In this document: in pieces, positions 1 through 8,013 of the stretch | Layout of the letters: every line of letters begins with the position of its first letter | Numbering within the stretch: position 1 is the first letter of the stretch | NCBI GenBank assembly: GCA_027296205.1 | Contig: JAPUJM010000088.1 | Span: forward strand, 1 to 18,743 | DNA from: Actinomycetota bacterium | GTDB lineage: Bacteria; Actinomycetota; Acidimicrobiia; Spongiisociales; ZC4RG35 | Reading direction: 5' to 3' | Length of the DNA: 18,743 bases | Notes under the pieces: generated by a model | The model's database searches: none | Told to the model about the DNA's origin: nothing | Seen by the model: the letters and a program-made list of their open reading frames with translations, nothing else | Program-made: the position numbers and the translations under genes

Positions 1-789
1 GCCGCCGATCTGCGGGCGAGTCTGCCCGAGGAGATCAGGGATCTGCTCGGCGCCGACCCCGGGAGTCTCGGGGCGGTGGGTGTCGAAGGTGTCCGGATTC
101 TCGCCGACCCCGCCCTCGAGGGTCGCATGGGGATGACCACCGGTGCCAACGAGGACGATTGGCATTACAAGGGGGTAGACGTCTCACGGGACATCGATGT
201 CACCCAATGGGCTGAGCTGAGAGCTGTCACCACAGGGGAGAAGTGTGTCCGGTGTGGGCACTCCCTGGAGTTGTGGAAGGCGATAGAGGTTGGCCACATC
301 TTCAAGCTCGGGACCAAGTACTCGGAGGCCTTTGGCGCCTACGTCCAGGACGAGGAAGGTGTGAGCCACCCCATCATCATGGGCTCCTACGGCATCGGAG
401 TCGAGCGTGGGATAGCGGCTGTCGTCGAGGCCAACCACGATGACAACGGAATCATTTGGCCTGTCTCGGTGGCTCCCTTCGAAGTTGTGATCACTGTCGT
501 GCGAGTCGATGACGAGCAGACCAGAGCCACTGCCGAACACCTCTACAACCAACTCGAGGATGCTGATGTCGATGTGCTCCTCGACGATCGGGTGGAGCGC
601 CCAGGGGTCAAGTTCGCCGACTCCGAGTTGATCGGGATTCCCTATCGAATCACAGTTGGTCCTCGGGGGGTGGCCGAGGGGGTGGTCGAACTCACTGAGC
701 GCCGGGGGCTCGAGAAGGAGAATGTGGAGTTGGGGGAGGTCGCGGTGACGGTCATCGATGCCGTCGGGAGGCACCGTTTTGGCATTTAG
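1..789 (+). CDS. proS: Prolyl-tRNA synthetase, C-terminal part (5' end outside window)
   Basis: ProS charges tRNA-Pro with proline in the cytoplasm. The frame is open from base 1 and ends at TAG 787-789, giving about 262 residues, a little under half of a bacterial-type ProS (usually about 570). The first part matches the end of the inserted editing (YbaK-like) domain, with a TTGANEDDWHYKGV stretch. Class II motif 3 follows as GSYGIGVERGIAA (about bases 391-423), and then the anticodon-binding domain starting near APFEVVITVV. An ATG at 76 is internal to this frame, not the start. The gene lies directly upstream of the rimP-nusA block, a common actinobacterial order, with a 101-base gap holding a hairpin. 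The eukaryote-like ProS class lacks the editing insertion, so this is the bacterial class. Confidence 0.97.
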   Translation, partial: AADLRASLPEEIRDLLGADPGSLGAVGVEGVRILADPALEGRMGMTTGANEDDWHYKGVDVSRDIDVTQWAELRAVTTGEKCVRCGHSLELWKAIEVGHIFKLGTKYSEAFGAYVQDEEGVSHPIIMGSYGIGVERGIAAVVEANHDDNGIIWPVSVAPFEVVITVVRVDDEQTRATAEHLYNQLEDADVDVLLDDRVERPGVKFADSELIGIPYRITVGPRGVAEGVVELTERRGLEKENVELGEVAVTVIDAVGRHRFGI

Positions 790-809
790 GGCTGAGTCTC
801 GATCAGCCT

Positions 810-815
810 TATAAT
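810..815 (+). promoter_or_regulatory. Possible -10 element (TATAAT) for the rimP-nusA operon
   Basis: A perfect TATAAT lies 21 bases after the proS stop. No convincing -35 hexamer sits 16-19 bases upstream (the sequence there is TAGGGC or TTAGGG). If it is used, transcription would start near base 822 and the leader would carry the hairpin at 841-871. This is a single-element match and therefore tentative. Confidence 0.35.
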
Positions 816-840
816 CCGGTTGGACAACAGGACGCTTTTC

Positions 841-871
841 ATCAGGTGGGCGCCCAGGGCGCTCATCTGAT
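841..871 (+). promoter_or_regulatory. 14-bp RNA hairpin in the proS-rimP gap
   Basis: The arms at 841-854 and 858-871 pair along all 14 positions (12 Watson-Crick, 2 G-U) around the 3-base loop CAG. The stem is followed by ATTTGTCG, not a proper U-run, and by the rimP ribosome-binding site (GGAG 879-882) only a few bases on. It could be a proS terminator without a U-run, an attenuator, or a protein-binding leader structure controlling rimP-nusA. The structure is seen directly; the role is inferred. Confidence 0.6.
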
Positions 872-890
872 TTGTCGTGGAGTGACATAA

Positions 891-1361
891 GTGACGCAGG
901 TAGCCGACATCTGGGATGTAGTGGAGCCCTACCTCGCCGCGGAGCGACTCGAGCTGGATGATCTCGAGCTTGCCGGACAGGGGCAGGGTCGGATTCTTCG
1001 CGTCACAGTGGATGGCGAGGGCGTCACGATTGATCGTCTCGCATCCCTCGCCAAGGGGCTGTCGAGGTTGCTCGACAACGAAACCGACTTGGAGGGCCAA
1101 TACCAACTCGAGGTGAGCTCTCCTGGTTTGGAGCGAAACCTGAGGCGACCCGCGCACTATCGGAAGTCGGTGGGCCGGGAGTTGGTGGCCAAAGTGTCTC
1201 TTGGTGAGACGAAGACAACTATTCGAGGGGTCCTCGCAGGTGCCAACGAGGACACCTTCACGATCGAGGCCGATGACGGCCCCAACGTGGTCAGTTATGA
1301 AGATGTAATCACCGCCAAGACGGTGTTCCGGTGGGAGAAGGCCCCCAAGCCGGGCCACTGA
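891..1361 (+). CDS. rimP: Ribosome maturation factor RimP
   Basis: RimP binds free 30S subunits and helps S12 and neighbouring proteins assemble. The 156-residue protein has the usual two-domain length: an alpha/beta N-terminal domain (about 1-80) and an SH3/Sm-like C-terminal domain (about 85-150). The family signature SSPGLER is at residues 76-82, followed by LRRPAHYRKSVGR. The start is GTG 891, with GGAG at 879-882 eight bases upstream; no better in-frame start follows before the conserved N-terminal region. nusA begins 9 bases after the stop, so the two are almost certainly co-transcribed, as in most bacteria. The leader contains a strong hairpin. Confidence 0.95.
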   Translation: MTQVADIWDVVEPYLAAERLELDDLELAGQGQGRILRVTVDGEGVTIDRLASLAKGLSRLLDNETDLEGQYQLEVSSPGLERNLRRPAHYRKSVGRELVAKVSLGETKTTIRGVLAGANEDTFTIEADDGPNVVSYEDVITAKTVFRWEKAPKPGH

Positions 1362-1370
1362 AGGAGAGAC

Positions 1371-2495
1371 ATGAAGCTCGACACGATGATGGAGGCCATC
1401 GAGGTTCTCGCTCGCGAGCGGGGAGTCGGGGTCGATGCGATTCTCGATGCTTTCGCCAACGCCCTGGTCGCCGCCTACAAACGGAGTCCCGGAGCGGCCG
1501 AAGAGGCGAGGGTCACGATCGATCCCGAATCCGGAGAGGTAACGGTCTATGCCCAGGAGCTCGATGAGGACGGCAATGTCATCGACGAGTGGGAGGACAC
1601 ACCCGACGGCGAGGCTTTCGGGCGGATTGCCGCTCAGTCGTTCAAGCAGGTCATGCAATTCAAGCTGCGTGAGGCCAAACGTGAGATCATCTATGAGATG
1701 TATGAGGGCCGGGAGGGAGACCTCGTCACCGGAATCGTGCAGCAAGTGGACTACCGGTCCGTCATCCTCGATCTTGGTGACGCCGAAGCCATCCTCCCCG
1801 GCAGCGAACGAATTCCATTCGAGCGTCTGGAGCGTGGGAATCGTGTCAAGGCGTTGATCCTCGAGGTCCGCAATGAGCCCAAGGGCGCGCAGATAGTTGT
1901 CTCGCGAAGCCACCCGGACCTGGTTCGGCGTCTCCTCGAACTAGAAGTGCCTGAGCTCACCGACGGGACCGTTGAGATCGTGAACATCGCCAGAGAACCT
2001 GGCCACCGCAGCAAGATCGCCGTGATATCACATGATCCCAACGTGGATCCCAAGGGTGCCTGCGTCGGTGCCCGCGGATCACGAGTCCGCCAGGTTGTGA
2101 ACGAGCTTCGTGGCGAAAAGGTGGATGTTGTCCAGTGGCGCGACGATGTCGCTCAGTTCATTGCGGAGGCCCTGGGTCCGGCCAAGGTGAAAGAGGTTCG
2201 CATCGATGAGGAAGAGAAAACTGCGGAAGTCATCGTCTCGGAGCATCAGCTGTCGCTGGCCATCGGGAAAGAGGGCCAAAACGCCCGTCTCGCCGCTCGT
2301 TTATCCGGGTACAAAGTCGACATTCGCTCCGATGTGGAGCCCGTAGTCGAAGAGGAGGATGCTGTCGCCGAAAGCGAGGCCCCGGTGGAGGACGATGCCG
2401 CTCCTACGGAGGATACGCCAGCCGAGGAGACACCGCCAGGTGTGGCCGACGACGAGGACGCGGTCGAGGGGCCAGTTGACGATGAGAGTGAGTGA
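1371..2495 (+). CDS. nusA: Transcription termination/antitermination factor NusA
   Basis: NusA binds RNA polymerase and nascent RNA and modulates pausing, termination and antitermination. The order is an N-terminal polymerase-binding domain (about 1-110), an S1 domain (about 113-180), KH1 with GARG at 233-236, and KH2 with GKEG at 299-302. A strongly acidic, Ala/Pro/Glu-rich tail runs from about 323 to the end at 374. The tail has no Helix-hairpin-helix repeats like those of E. coli NusA; it is simply disordered and acidic. The start is ATG 1371 with AAGGAGAG ending 2 bases upstream. The gene sits between rimP and infB. The usual ylxR (DUF448) gene between nusA and infB is absent; the gap is 7 bases. 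Confidence 0.97.
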   Translation: MKLDTMMEAIEVLARERGVGVDAILDAFANALVAAYKRSPGAAEEARVTIDPESGEVTVYAQELDEDGNVIDEWEDTPDGEAFGRIAAQSFKQVMQFKLREAKREIIYEMYEGREGDLVTGIVQQVDYRSVILDLGDAEAILPGSERIPFERLERGNRVKALILEVRNEPKGAQIVVSRSHPDLVRRLLELEVPELTDGTVEIVNIAREPGHRSKIAVISHDPNVDPKGACVGARGSRVRQVVNELRGEKVDVVQWRDDVAQFIAEALGPAKVKEVRIDEEEKTAEVIVSEHQLSLAIGKEGQNARLAARLSGYKVDIRSDVEPVVEEEDAVAESEAPVEDDAAPTEDTPAEETPPGVADDEDAVEGPVDDESE

Positions 2496-2502
2496 TCGCT
2501 GA

Positions 2503-4551
2503 ATGAGGGTTTATGAGCTGGCGCGCGAGTTGGGCGTCGATTCCAAGGAGGTTCTCGCACATGCCGAGGAACTCGAAATCGAGGTCAAGACCGCGTCATC
2601 GGGTTTGAGCGACGAGGCCGCAGAGCTACTGCGTCTCGCGTTCGCCCCGGCAGACGAGTCTCCGGCAGAAGAAGAGCCGGTGGAGGAAAAAGCCGAGGAA
2701 GAGACGGCAGAGGAGGAGACCGCCGAGGAGGAGACCGTAGCGGAGGCCGACGAAGAGGAAGAGACGATCGTGGAGGTGTCCGAGCCCGAGCAGGAGATTC
2801 GGCTCGCCTCTATCACCGAAGGTGCGACGGTGGCTGAATTCGCCGATGCCGTCGGACAGCCGGCCAGCGAGGTAGTGAAGGCCTTGCTCGACCAGGGAAT
2901 TCCGGCCGGCGTCGAACAGCAGATGCCTGCCGAGCTGATCGACTCGATGGCCGAGAGTTTTGGATACATCATCGACGTCGAGGCCGCAATCGAACCACCG
3001 GCGGTGGCCGAGCGTCCCCAGTTTGATGACGATGAGTCAGATATGGAGCCGCGTCCAGCAGTGGTAACGGTCATGGGTCACGTTGACCACGGGAAGACGA
3101 CCCTCCTCGACACGATCCGCAAGGCCAACGTCGTCGAAGGAGAGCAGGGAGGCATCACCCAGCACATCGGTGCCTACCAGGTCGACGTCAGTGGTCATCA
3201 TGTCACGTTCATCGACACGCCGGGACACGAGGCGTTTACCGCGCTTCGTGCCCGTGGAGCGAATATCACCGACATTGTCGTGCTGGTGGTCGCGGCGGAC
3301 GATGGGGTCATGCCGCAGACAATCGAAGCCATCTCACACGCCAAGGCCGCCGGCGTGAAGATGATTGTTGCCGTCAACAAGATGGATGTTTCTGGCGCAG
3401 ACCCGCTCCGGGTGCGCACCGAGCTCACCAATTACGAGGTCGTCACCGAGGACCTGGGGGGCGACGTTCCCAGTGTTGAGCTTTCCGCTCTTTCCGGGGA
3501 TGGCGTTGACGAGCTTCTGGAAGTCATCGATTTGATCGCCCAGCTCGAGGAATTCAAGGGCAACCCGAAGCCGGCTGCTTCCGGCGTCGTGGTTGAGGCC
3601 CAGCTCGACCGGGGCCGTGGTCCGGTGGCATCGGTGATCGTTCAGAGGGGGACCCTCGAGCAGGGCGACTCATTCGTTGCCGGCCCGGTGGCAGGGCGTG
3701 TCCGATCTCTTCTGAGCGATGAAGGCGAGCAGATCGAGTCAGCCGGCCCATCGGCTCCGGTACAGATCATGGGCTGGGAAGAAGTCCCTGCTGCTGGTGA
3801 CTACTTCGAGGTCATGAAGAACGCCCGGGAGGCTCGCAAGCTGGCCGCCGAACGACGTGAGGCCATTCGGGTCCAGGCTCATGTTGCTCCAAGCGCCCGA
3901 GACCGGCTTCAGGGCCTTCTCGAGTCGCTGCGAAGCGAGGATGCGACCCTCAACGTCATCGTCAAGGCTGACGCTCAAGGATCGCTGGAAGCCCTTCGCG
4001 AGTCCATCGGCAAGATCGGACGCGAGGGTGGCAAGATTCAGATAATCCACACGGCGGTGGGAGGGATCAGTGAGAACGACGTGACCCTCGCCGAGGTGAC
4101 CGAATCGGTGATCGTTGGCTTCAACGTCCGTCCGGAGCCCAAAGCGCGAAAGCTAGCCGAGCAAGCAGGTATCGAGATCCGGACCTATGGGATCATCTAC
4201 GAGCTTCTCGAGGAGATCGAACAGCTTCTCGTCGGCCGGCTCGCCCCCGAGGAGGAGGAGGAGATTCTCGGAACGGCGGAGGTGCGTGCGACATTCAAAG
4301 TGCCAAAACTGGGGACCGTTGCCGGTTGTCTGGTTATCGAGGGTGTCGTGCAGCGAGGTGCCAAGGCGCGTCTGCTTCGCGACGGTGTGGTCATCCACGA
4401 CGGTGTTGTCTCGTCGTTGAGACGGTTCAAGGACGACGTGCGTGAGGTTGCATCGGGATTCGAGTGTGGCATAGGCTTCGACGACTACCAGGACATCAAG
4501 GAAGGCGACACCATCGAGGTCTATGTGATCCGTGAGGTCGCCCGCACCTGA
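2503..4551 (+). CDS. infB: Translation initiation factor IF-2
   Basis: IF2 is the GTPase that brings initiator fMet-tRNA to the 30S subunit and promotes subunit joining. At 682 residues it is short for an actinobacterium because the linker is small. An IF2_N module (residues 1-45, MRVYELARELGVDSKEV) is followed by a Glu-rich linker with repeated EEETA units (about 54-92) and a second IF2_N-like module (about 100-165). The GTPase domain has G1 GHVDHGKT 192-199, G3 DTPGHE 238-243 and G4 NKMD 292-295, then domains II-IV. The start ATG 2503 is fixed by the canonical MRVYELA opening, although the Shine-Dalgarno is weak. The stop TGA 4549-4551 shares one base with the ylxP ATG. Confidence 0.97.
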   Translation: MRVYELARELGVDSKEVLAHAEELEIEVKTASSGLSDEAAELLRLAFAPADESPAEEEPVEEKAEEETAEEETAEEETVAEADEEEETIVEVSEPEQEIRLASITEGATVAEFADAVGQPASEVVKALLDQGIPAGVEQQMPAELIDSMAESFGYIIDVEAAIEPPAVAERPQFDDDESDMEPRPAVVTVMGHVDHGKTTLLDTIRKANVVEGEQGGITQHIGAYQVDVSGHHVTFIDTPGHEAFTALRARGANITDIVVLVVAADDGVMPQTIEAISHAKAAGVKMIVAVNKMDVSGADPLRVRTELTNYEVVTEDLGGDVPSVELSALSGDGVDELLEVIDLIAQLEEFKGNPKPAASGVVVEAQLDRGRGPVASVIVQRGTLEQGDSFVAGPVAGRVRSLLSDEGEQIESAGPSAPVQIMGWEEVPAAGDYFEVMKNAREARKLAAERREAIRVQAHVAPSARDRLQGLLESLRSEDATLNVIVKADAQGSLEALRESIGKIGREGGKIQIIHTAVGGISENDVTLAEVTESVIVGFNVRPEPKARKLAEQAGIEIRTYGIIYELLEEIEQLLVGRLAPEEEEEILGTAEVRATFKVPKLGTVAGCLVIEGVVQRGAKARLLRDGVVIHDGVVSSLRRFKDDVREVASGFECGIGFDDYQDIKEGDTIEVYVIREVART

Positions 4552-4844
4552 TGCGGGTTGCGGCCCTGCGGGTCGAGATTCGTCTCCCAACGCCACAGTC
4601 TTTGAAGGAGAAGAGGGCGGTTCTCCGCCCGGTGATCGAAGGTATGCGCCGTCTTGGCTCGTTCAGTGTTGCGGAGGTCGACCATCACGACGATTGGCAG
4701 AGGGCGACCGTCGGCGTGGCTGTTGTCGCCCCGGATGGGCGGGGCCTGGACATGCAGATCTCCAAGCTCCGTCGCTACCTTGACTCCCGTCTCGAGATCG
4801 AGGTGTTCGACGTGTTCATGAGCGAGTTGGAGAAACCCGAATGA
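4551..4844 (+). CDS. ylxP: YlxP-like DUF503 protein
   Basis: This is a 97-residue protein of the DUF503/YlxP family, small alpha/beta proteins usually found between infB and rbfA in Firmicutes and Actinobacteria. The recognisable parts are an opening beta strand (RVAALRVEIRLP), the SLKEKRAVLRPVIEGMRR helix, and the C-terminal LEIEVFDVFMSELEKPE. The ATG overlaps the infB stop by one base (TGATG), so translation is probably coupled. Its biochemical role is not firmly established; the neighbourhood suggests ribosome assembly or translation. No catalytic motif is visible. Confidence 0.92.
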   Translation: MRVAALRVEIRLPTPQSLKEKRAVLRPVIEGMRRLGSFSVAEVDHHDDWQRATVGVAVVAPDGRGLDMQISKLRRYLDSRLEIEVFDVFMSELEKPE

Positions 4845-5194
4845 GTGACAGGATGCCGAAGGTCAACTCGACACTGCGTGAGGTGATAGCAGAGGAGATT
4901 GAAAGGATGAACGACTCTCGTCTCGATATGGTCTCCATCACAGCGGTCGACACGGCCCCGAATCTGCGACATGCCGTCGTGTACATCGATGTCCTGGAGA
5001 ACGAACGTCATCAGCCGGCTTTGGATGCCCTGACCGGTGCTGCGAAGAGACTGCAAACCATCATCGCAAGCCAGGTGCGGATGAAATACACGCCGCAGTT
5101 GGAATTCGCCATAGATCCGGGTGTGGTCGGTGGTGAGCGAATAGATGCCATTCTCCGCTCGATTCGAGAAGGGGAACCGGAAGACAATGAGTGA
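4841..5194 (+). CDS. rbfA: 30S ribosome-binding factor RbfA
   Basis: RbfA is a KH-fold assembly factor that binds late 30S precursors near helix 1 of 16S rRNA. The 117-residue length is typical. The N-terminus (NSTLREVIAEEIERMNDSRL) and the middle (VSITAVDTAPNLRHAVVYIDVL) followed by a KRLQTIIASQVRMKYTPQLEF helix-strand are family features. The start ATG 4841 overlaps the ylxP stop in an ATGA arrangement. The 3' end overlaps the nrnA start by 8 bases. Both junctions imply coupled translation. Confidence 0.95.
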   Translation: MSDRMPKVNSTLREVIAEEIERMNDSRLDMVSITAVDTAPNLRHAVVYIDVLENERHQPALDALTGAAKRLQTIIASQVRMKYTPQLEFAIDPGVVGGERIDAILRSIREGEPEDNE

Positions 5195-6158
5195 GACCGA
5201 GGGGCTGGAAGCGGCAGCCGACGCAATCGCCAAGACCGCGGATCTGGCACTGGCCTGTCATGTCGGGCCGGACGGTGACGCTCTCGGCTCGATGCTCGGT
5301 CTTGGCATCGCCGCGCGCAACGCCGGCAAAACGGTCCGTGCCAGCTTTGGATCGCCGTTTGTCTTGCCTCCCAATCTCGCCTTTCTCCCTTCTGATCTGC
5401 TGGTTCCGCCGGGAGACTTTCCAGCCGCACCGGACCTGATGGTCGTGCTCGACGCGGGTTCGCCCGATCGTCTTGGTGAGTTGGCTTCAAATGCCTCAAA
5501 AGCCGCCACCCTGGTGGTCCTCGACCACCACGTGACGAACGAAGGATTTGGGACAATTTCTGTCGTCGATGCCACGGCCGCGGCCACGGGAGAATTGGTG
5601 TTTGATCTCCTGGGTTTGCTCGACTGGCCGATCACACCCGACGTGGCGAACTGTCTCCACACCGCGCTGGTGACCGATACAGGCCGGTTTCTCTATTCGA
5701 ATACCACCCAGCGAACGCTGCAGATCGCCGCGGCACTGGTTGGTGCCGGCGCAAGCCCGACCGAGATCGGGCGTCACGTCTACGAGCAGAGCCCTTTTGG
5801 ATACCTCAAGGTGGCAGCCGCAGCCCTGGGTCGTGCCGAACTCGATGTTGACGCCCGGTTTGTCTCAACCATCGTCACTCAGGCGGATCTGACGGCAGCC
5901 GGTATCGATTGGGGGGACATCGACAACCTCATCGACACCCTTCGTCTTGCCGAGGAGGCAGACGTTGCCACTTTGGCGAAAGTGCACGCAGACGGGCGGG
6001 TAAAAGTGAGCCTGCGCTCCCGTGGAGACACCGATGTTGGCTCACTGGCCGTAGCGATGGGCGGCGGCGGCCATCGTCTAGCCGCCGGCTTCACGGCAGA
6101 GACCGATGCCGAAGTTGTCATCCGGCAGGTCCGGGAGGCCGTCGAGGGGTATCGGTGA
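5187..6158 (+). CDS. nrnA: DHH/DHHA1 phosphoesterase, NrnA-type oligoribonuclease / pAp phosphatase
   Basis: NrnA-type enzymes degrade RNA dinucleotides and other short oligonucleotides and hydrolyse pAp to AMP, using Mn2+. With the start at ATG 5187 the protein has 323 residues. Metal-site motifs are all present: HVGPDGDALGS (H25, D29, D31), VVLDAG (D89), the DHH triad at 113-115, and TDTGR (D164). The C-terminal DHHA1 substrate domain has GGGGH at 292-296. A longer frame from 5145 would put 14 extra residues inside rbfA; MSETEGLEAA is the more natural N-terminus. The gene overlaps rbfA by 8 bases and truB by 4. This position between rbfA and truB is standard in Actinobacteria. Beside PNPase downstream it completes a short-RNA recycling set. 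Confidence 0.94.
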   Translation: MSETEGLEAAADAIAKTADLALACHVGPDGDALGSMLGLGIAARNAGKTVRASFGSPFVLPPNLAFLPSDLLVPPGDFPAAPDLMVVLDAGSPDRLGELASNASKAATLVVLDHHVTNEGFGTISVVDATAAATGELVFDLLGLLDWPITPDVANCLHTALVTDTGRFLYSNTTQRTLQIAAALVGAGASPTEIGRHVYEQSPFGYLKVAAAALGRAELDVDARFVSTIVTQADLTAAGIDWGDIDNLIDTLRLAEEADVATLAKVHADGRVKVSLRSRGDTDVGSLAVAMGGGGHRLAAGFTAETDAEVVIRQVREAVEGYR

Positions 6159-7027
6159 GAGGGTTTCTCATCGTTGACAAGCCCGGGGGAATCACCTCCA
6201 ATCGGGTGGTCGGTGAGGTCAAGAAAGCGACCGGCATCAAAAAGGTTGGTCACGCCGGAACCCTCGACCCGATGGCGACCGGAGCGCTGGTTCTTGCCTT
6301 GGGAAACGTGACGAGGCTGATCCGGTTTGTTCAAGATCAGCCCAAGGAGTACCTGGCAACGGCCCAGTTCGGTGTCGCCACAGACACGCTCGATGCCGAC
6401 GGCGCTGTGCTCTCACGCGAGCCAATGGACTTCGAGCCAGATGAGCTGATGGCTGTCGTGCCCAGATTCACAGGTGTCATCCATCAGGTCCCACCGATGA
6501 TGTCGGCCCTCAAGAAGGACGGCCGTCGTCTGTACGAGTTGGCGAGAGAGGGACAAGTGATAGAGCGAGAAGCCCGCCCGGTAGTCATCCACGAACTGGA
6601 GGTTCTTCAGGTCGGAGCAGGACCATATCCCGAGGTCGAATTCAGGGTTGTCTGTGGGAAGGGGACCTACATCCGCTCCCTTGCCGACGATATGGCCGCC
6701 GCCCTCGGTGGTTCGGGCCATCTGACAGCACTCAGACGAACACGCATCGGTTCGTTGAAGGCTGCCGACGGGGTGTCGATGGAATTGATGGATGACTGGC
6801 GGTCCTATCTCCTTTCCCCGTCGGATGCGTTGACCGATCTACCGGCCGTCACAGTGAGTTCGGAAACCTTGCGCGGGGTTCGACATGGGATGAGGTTCGT
6901 CGGCGGCGACATTGTTGATGGCCCCGAGGGAGAGTCATACCGGGTGCTCGATGACTCTGGTTCCCTGGCGGCCGTCTACCGGCTTGATGGAGGTCAGGCT
7001 CGACCCGAGGTCGTGCTATCGACATGA
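6155..7027 (+). CDS. truB: tRNA pseudouridine(55) synthase TruB
   Basis: TruB converts U55 of tRNA to pseudouridine in the T-loop. The start is GTG 6155, overlapping the nrnA stop as GTGA. It gives the canonical opening RGFLIVDKPGGITSN and a 290-residue protein. The catalytic motif GHAGTLDPMATG has the essential Asp at residue 38. Further family blocks are TAQFGVATDTLDADG, HQVPPMMSALKKDGRRLYELAREG and VVCGKGTYIRSLADD. The C-terminal part (TALRRTRIGSLKAADGVSM onward, then a PUA-like region) is ordinary. An open frame extends upstream to 5909, but that part lies inside nrnA and is Arg-rich shadow. The stop overlaps the ribF ATG by 4 bases. Confidence 0.96.
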   Translation: MRGFLIVDKPGGITSNRVVGEVKKATGIKKVGHAGTLDPMATGALVLALGNVTRLIRFVQDQPKEYLATAQFGVATDTLDADGAVLSREPMDFEPDELMAVVPRFTGVIHQVPPMMSALKKDGRRLYELAREGQVIEREARPVVIHELEVLQVGAGPYPEVEFRVVCGKGTYIRSLADDMAAALGGSGHLTALRRTRIGSLKAADGVSMELMDDWRSYLLSPSDALTDLPAVTVSSETLRGVRHGMRFVGGDIVDGPEGESYRVLDDSGSLAAVYRLDGGQARPEVVLST

Positions 7028-7953
7028 GGGTGTTGCGAGGCTCGTGGAGAGGCTGGGACCTTGGTTCGGAGAAATCTTCGGTGACCATCGGGGTACTCGA
7101 TGGCGTCCATCGAGGCCACCAGGCGCTGATCGCCGGGCTGGACTCAGACCTGGTGCGGACTGTTCTCACCTTTGATCCTCATCCGATCGAGGTGTTGCGT
7201 CCGGGCACGAATCCGCGCCTCATCACCACCATCGAGGAACGGGTTGCCCTACTGGAACCCTGGGGTATCGACCAAGTGGGGATACTGGACTTGAGCGAGA
7301 TCAAGGACCTCGGACCAGAGGAATTCGTAGATGAGGTGCTTGTCAGGACTCTGCGCGTTGGAGACCTCGTGGTTGGTCCCGACTTCCGATTCGGCAAGGA
7401 ACGCGCCGGCGACGTCGAACTTCTTCGAAATCTGGGGAAGTCTGGCGAGTTCGCCCTGCGTGTGCTCGATCTCGTTCATGACGATGGCGGTGTGGTGTCG
7501 TCCAGTCGGATACGTGAGATGGTCGAGTCGGGTTGCATGGGTGAGGCCGAGGAGGCTTTGGGATACCGATACCAGCTGTCGAGCACGGTGGTGAGTGGCG
7601 ACAACAGAGGGATGGAAATCGGGTTCCCGACGGCGAACCTCTTGCCACCCGAGCGCAAGGTGATTCCGGCGATCGGTGTATATGCCGCCTTTGCTCGGGT
7701 GGGAGGCGAGGTACACGAGGCGGCAGTGAACGTCGGCGTGAGACCTACTTTCGGAGGGGGCGACCTACTCATCGAGGCCCATATGCTCGAATTCTCAGAT
7801 GAGATCTATGACGAGGTGCTGACGATCGAGTTCGTCGAATTCCTCAGGCCGGAGTTGGCGTTCGACGGTGTTGATGATTTGATCACCGCGATGCGATCGG
7901 ACGTCGAGAAGACCAGGCATCGGCTCGCCTCGGTCGCAACGAATATGAGTTGA
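7024..7953 (+). CDS. ribF: Bifunctional riboflavin kinase / FAD synthetase RibF
   Basis: RibF phosphorylates riboflavin to FMN and adenylylates FMN to FAD. The 309-residue protein has the usual two domains. The N-terminal nucleotidyltransferase has GVLDGVHRGH (23-32, a variant of GxFDGxHxGH with Leu for Phe), TFDPHP, and SSSRIREMV. The C-terminal flavokinase has GFPTAN at 200-205, GVYAAFARVGG, NVGVRPTFGGGD and EAHMLEFSDEIYDEVLTIEFVEFLRPE. ATG 7024 overlaps the truB stop (ATGA). The gene ends in tandem stops (TGATGA) and closes the overlapping gene chain; rpsO follows after 60 bases. FMN from this enzyme could serve flavoproteins, though no direct link is seen. Confidence 0.96.
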   Translation: MRVLRGSWRGWDLGSEKSSVTIGVLDGVHRGHQALIAGLDSDLVRTVLTFDPHPIEVLRPGTNPRLITTIEERVALLEPWGIDQVGILDLSEIKDLGPEEFVDEVLVRTLRVGDLVVGPDFRFGKERAGDVELLRNLGKSGEFALRVLDLVHDDGGVVSSSRIREMVESGCMGEAEEALGYRYQLSSTVVSGDNRGMEIGFPTANLLPPERKVIPAIGVYAAFARVGGEVHEAAVNVGVRPTFGGGDLLIEAHMLEFSDEIYDEVLTIEFVEFLRPELAFDGVDDLITAMRSDVEKTRHRLASVATNMS

Positions 7954-8013
7954 TGACAGATTGCTGTTAGTGTTCCGACCGAATCCCCCTCACTCGCTCA
8001 GGTTTATCGCGCA

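Noticed and set aside
184..888. Antisense open frame (234 codons) opposite proS
   Set aside because: Charged, low-complexity-like product with no motif; the plus strand is clearly ProS.
786..1913. Long antisense open frame (375 codons) opposite rimP and nusA
   Set aside because: Its product has no recognisable domain, and both plus-strand genes have full family signatures. In GC-rich DNA long antisense frames arise from codon bias.
2644..2775. Tandem DNA repeat in infB (GAGGAGACC units)
   Set aside because: It is the codon-level trace of the acidic EEETA linker common in IF2, not a mobile or regulatory repeat.
5909..6154. Upstream extension of truB
   Set aside because: The extra frame lies entirely in nrnA, is Arg-rich shadow sequence, and GTG 6155 gives the canonical TruB N-terminus.
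7954..8013. Promoter or S15-binding leader in the ribF-rpsO gap
   Set aside because: TTGATG and TTGCTG occur but no matching -10; no stable hairpin or pseudoknot was found in the 60 bases.
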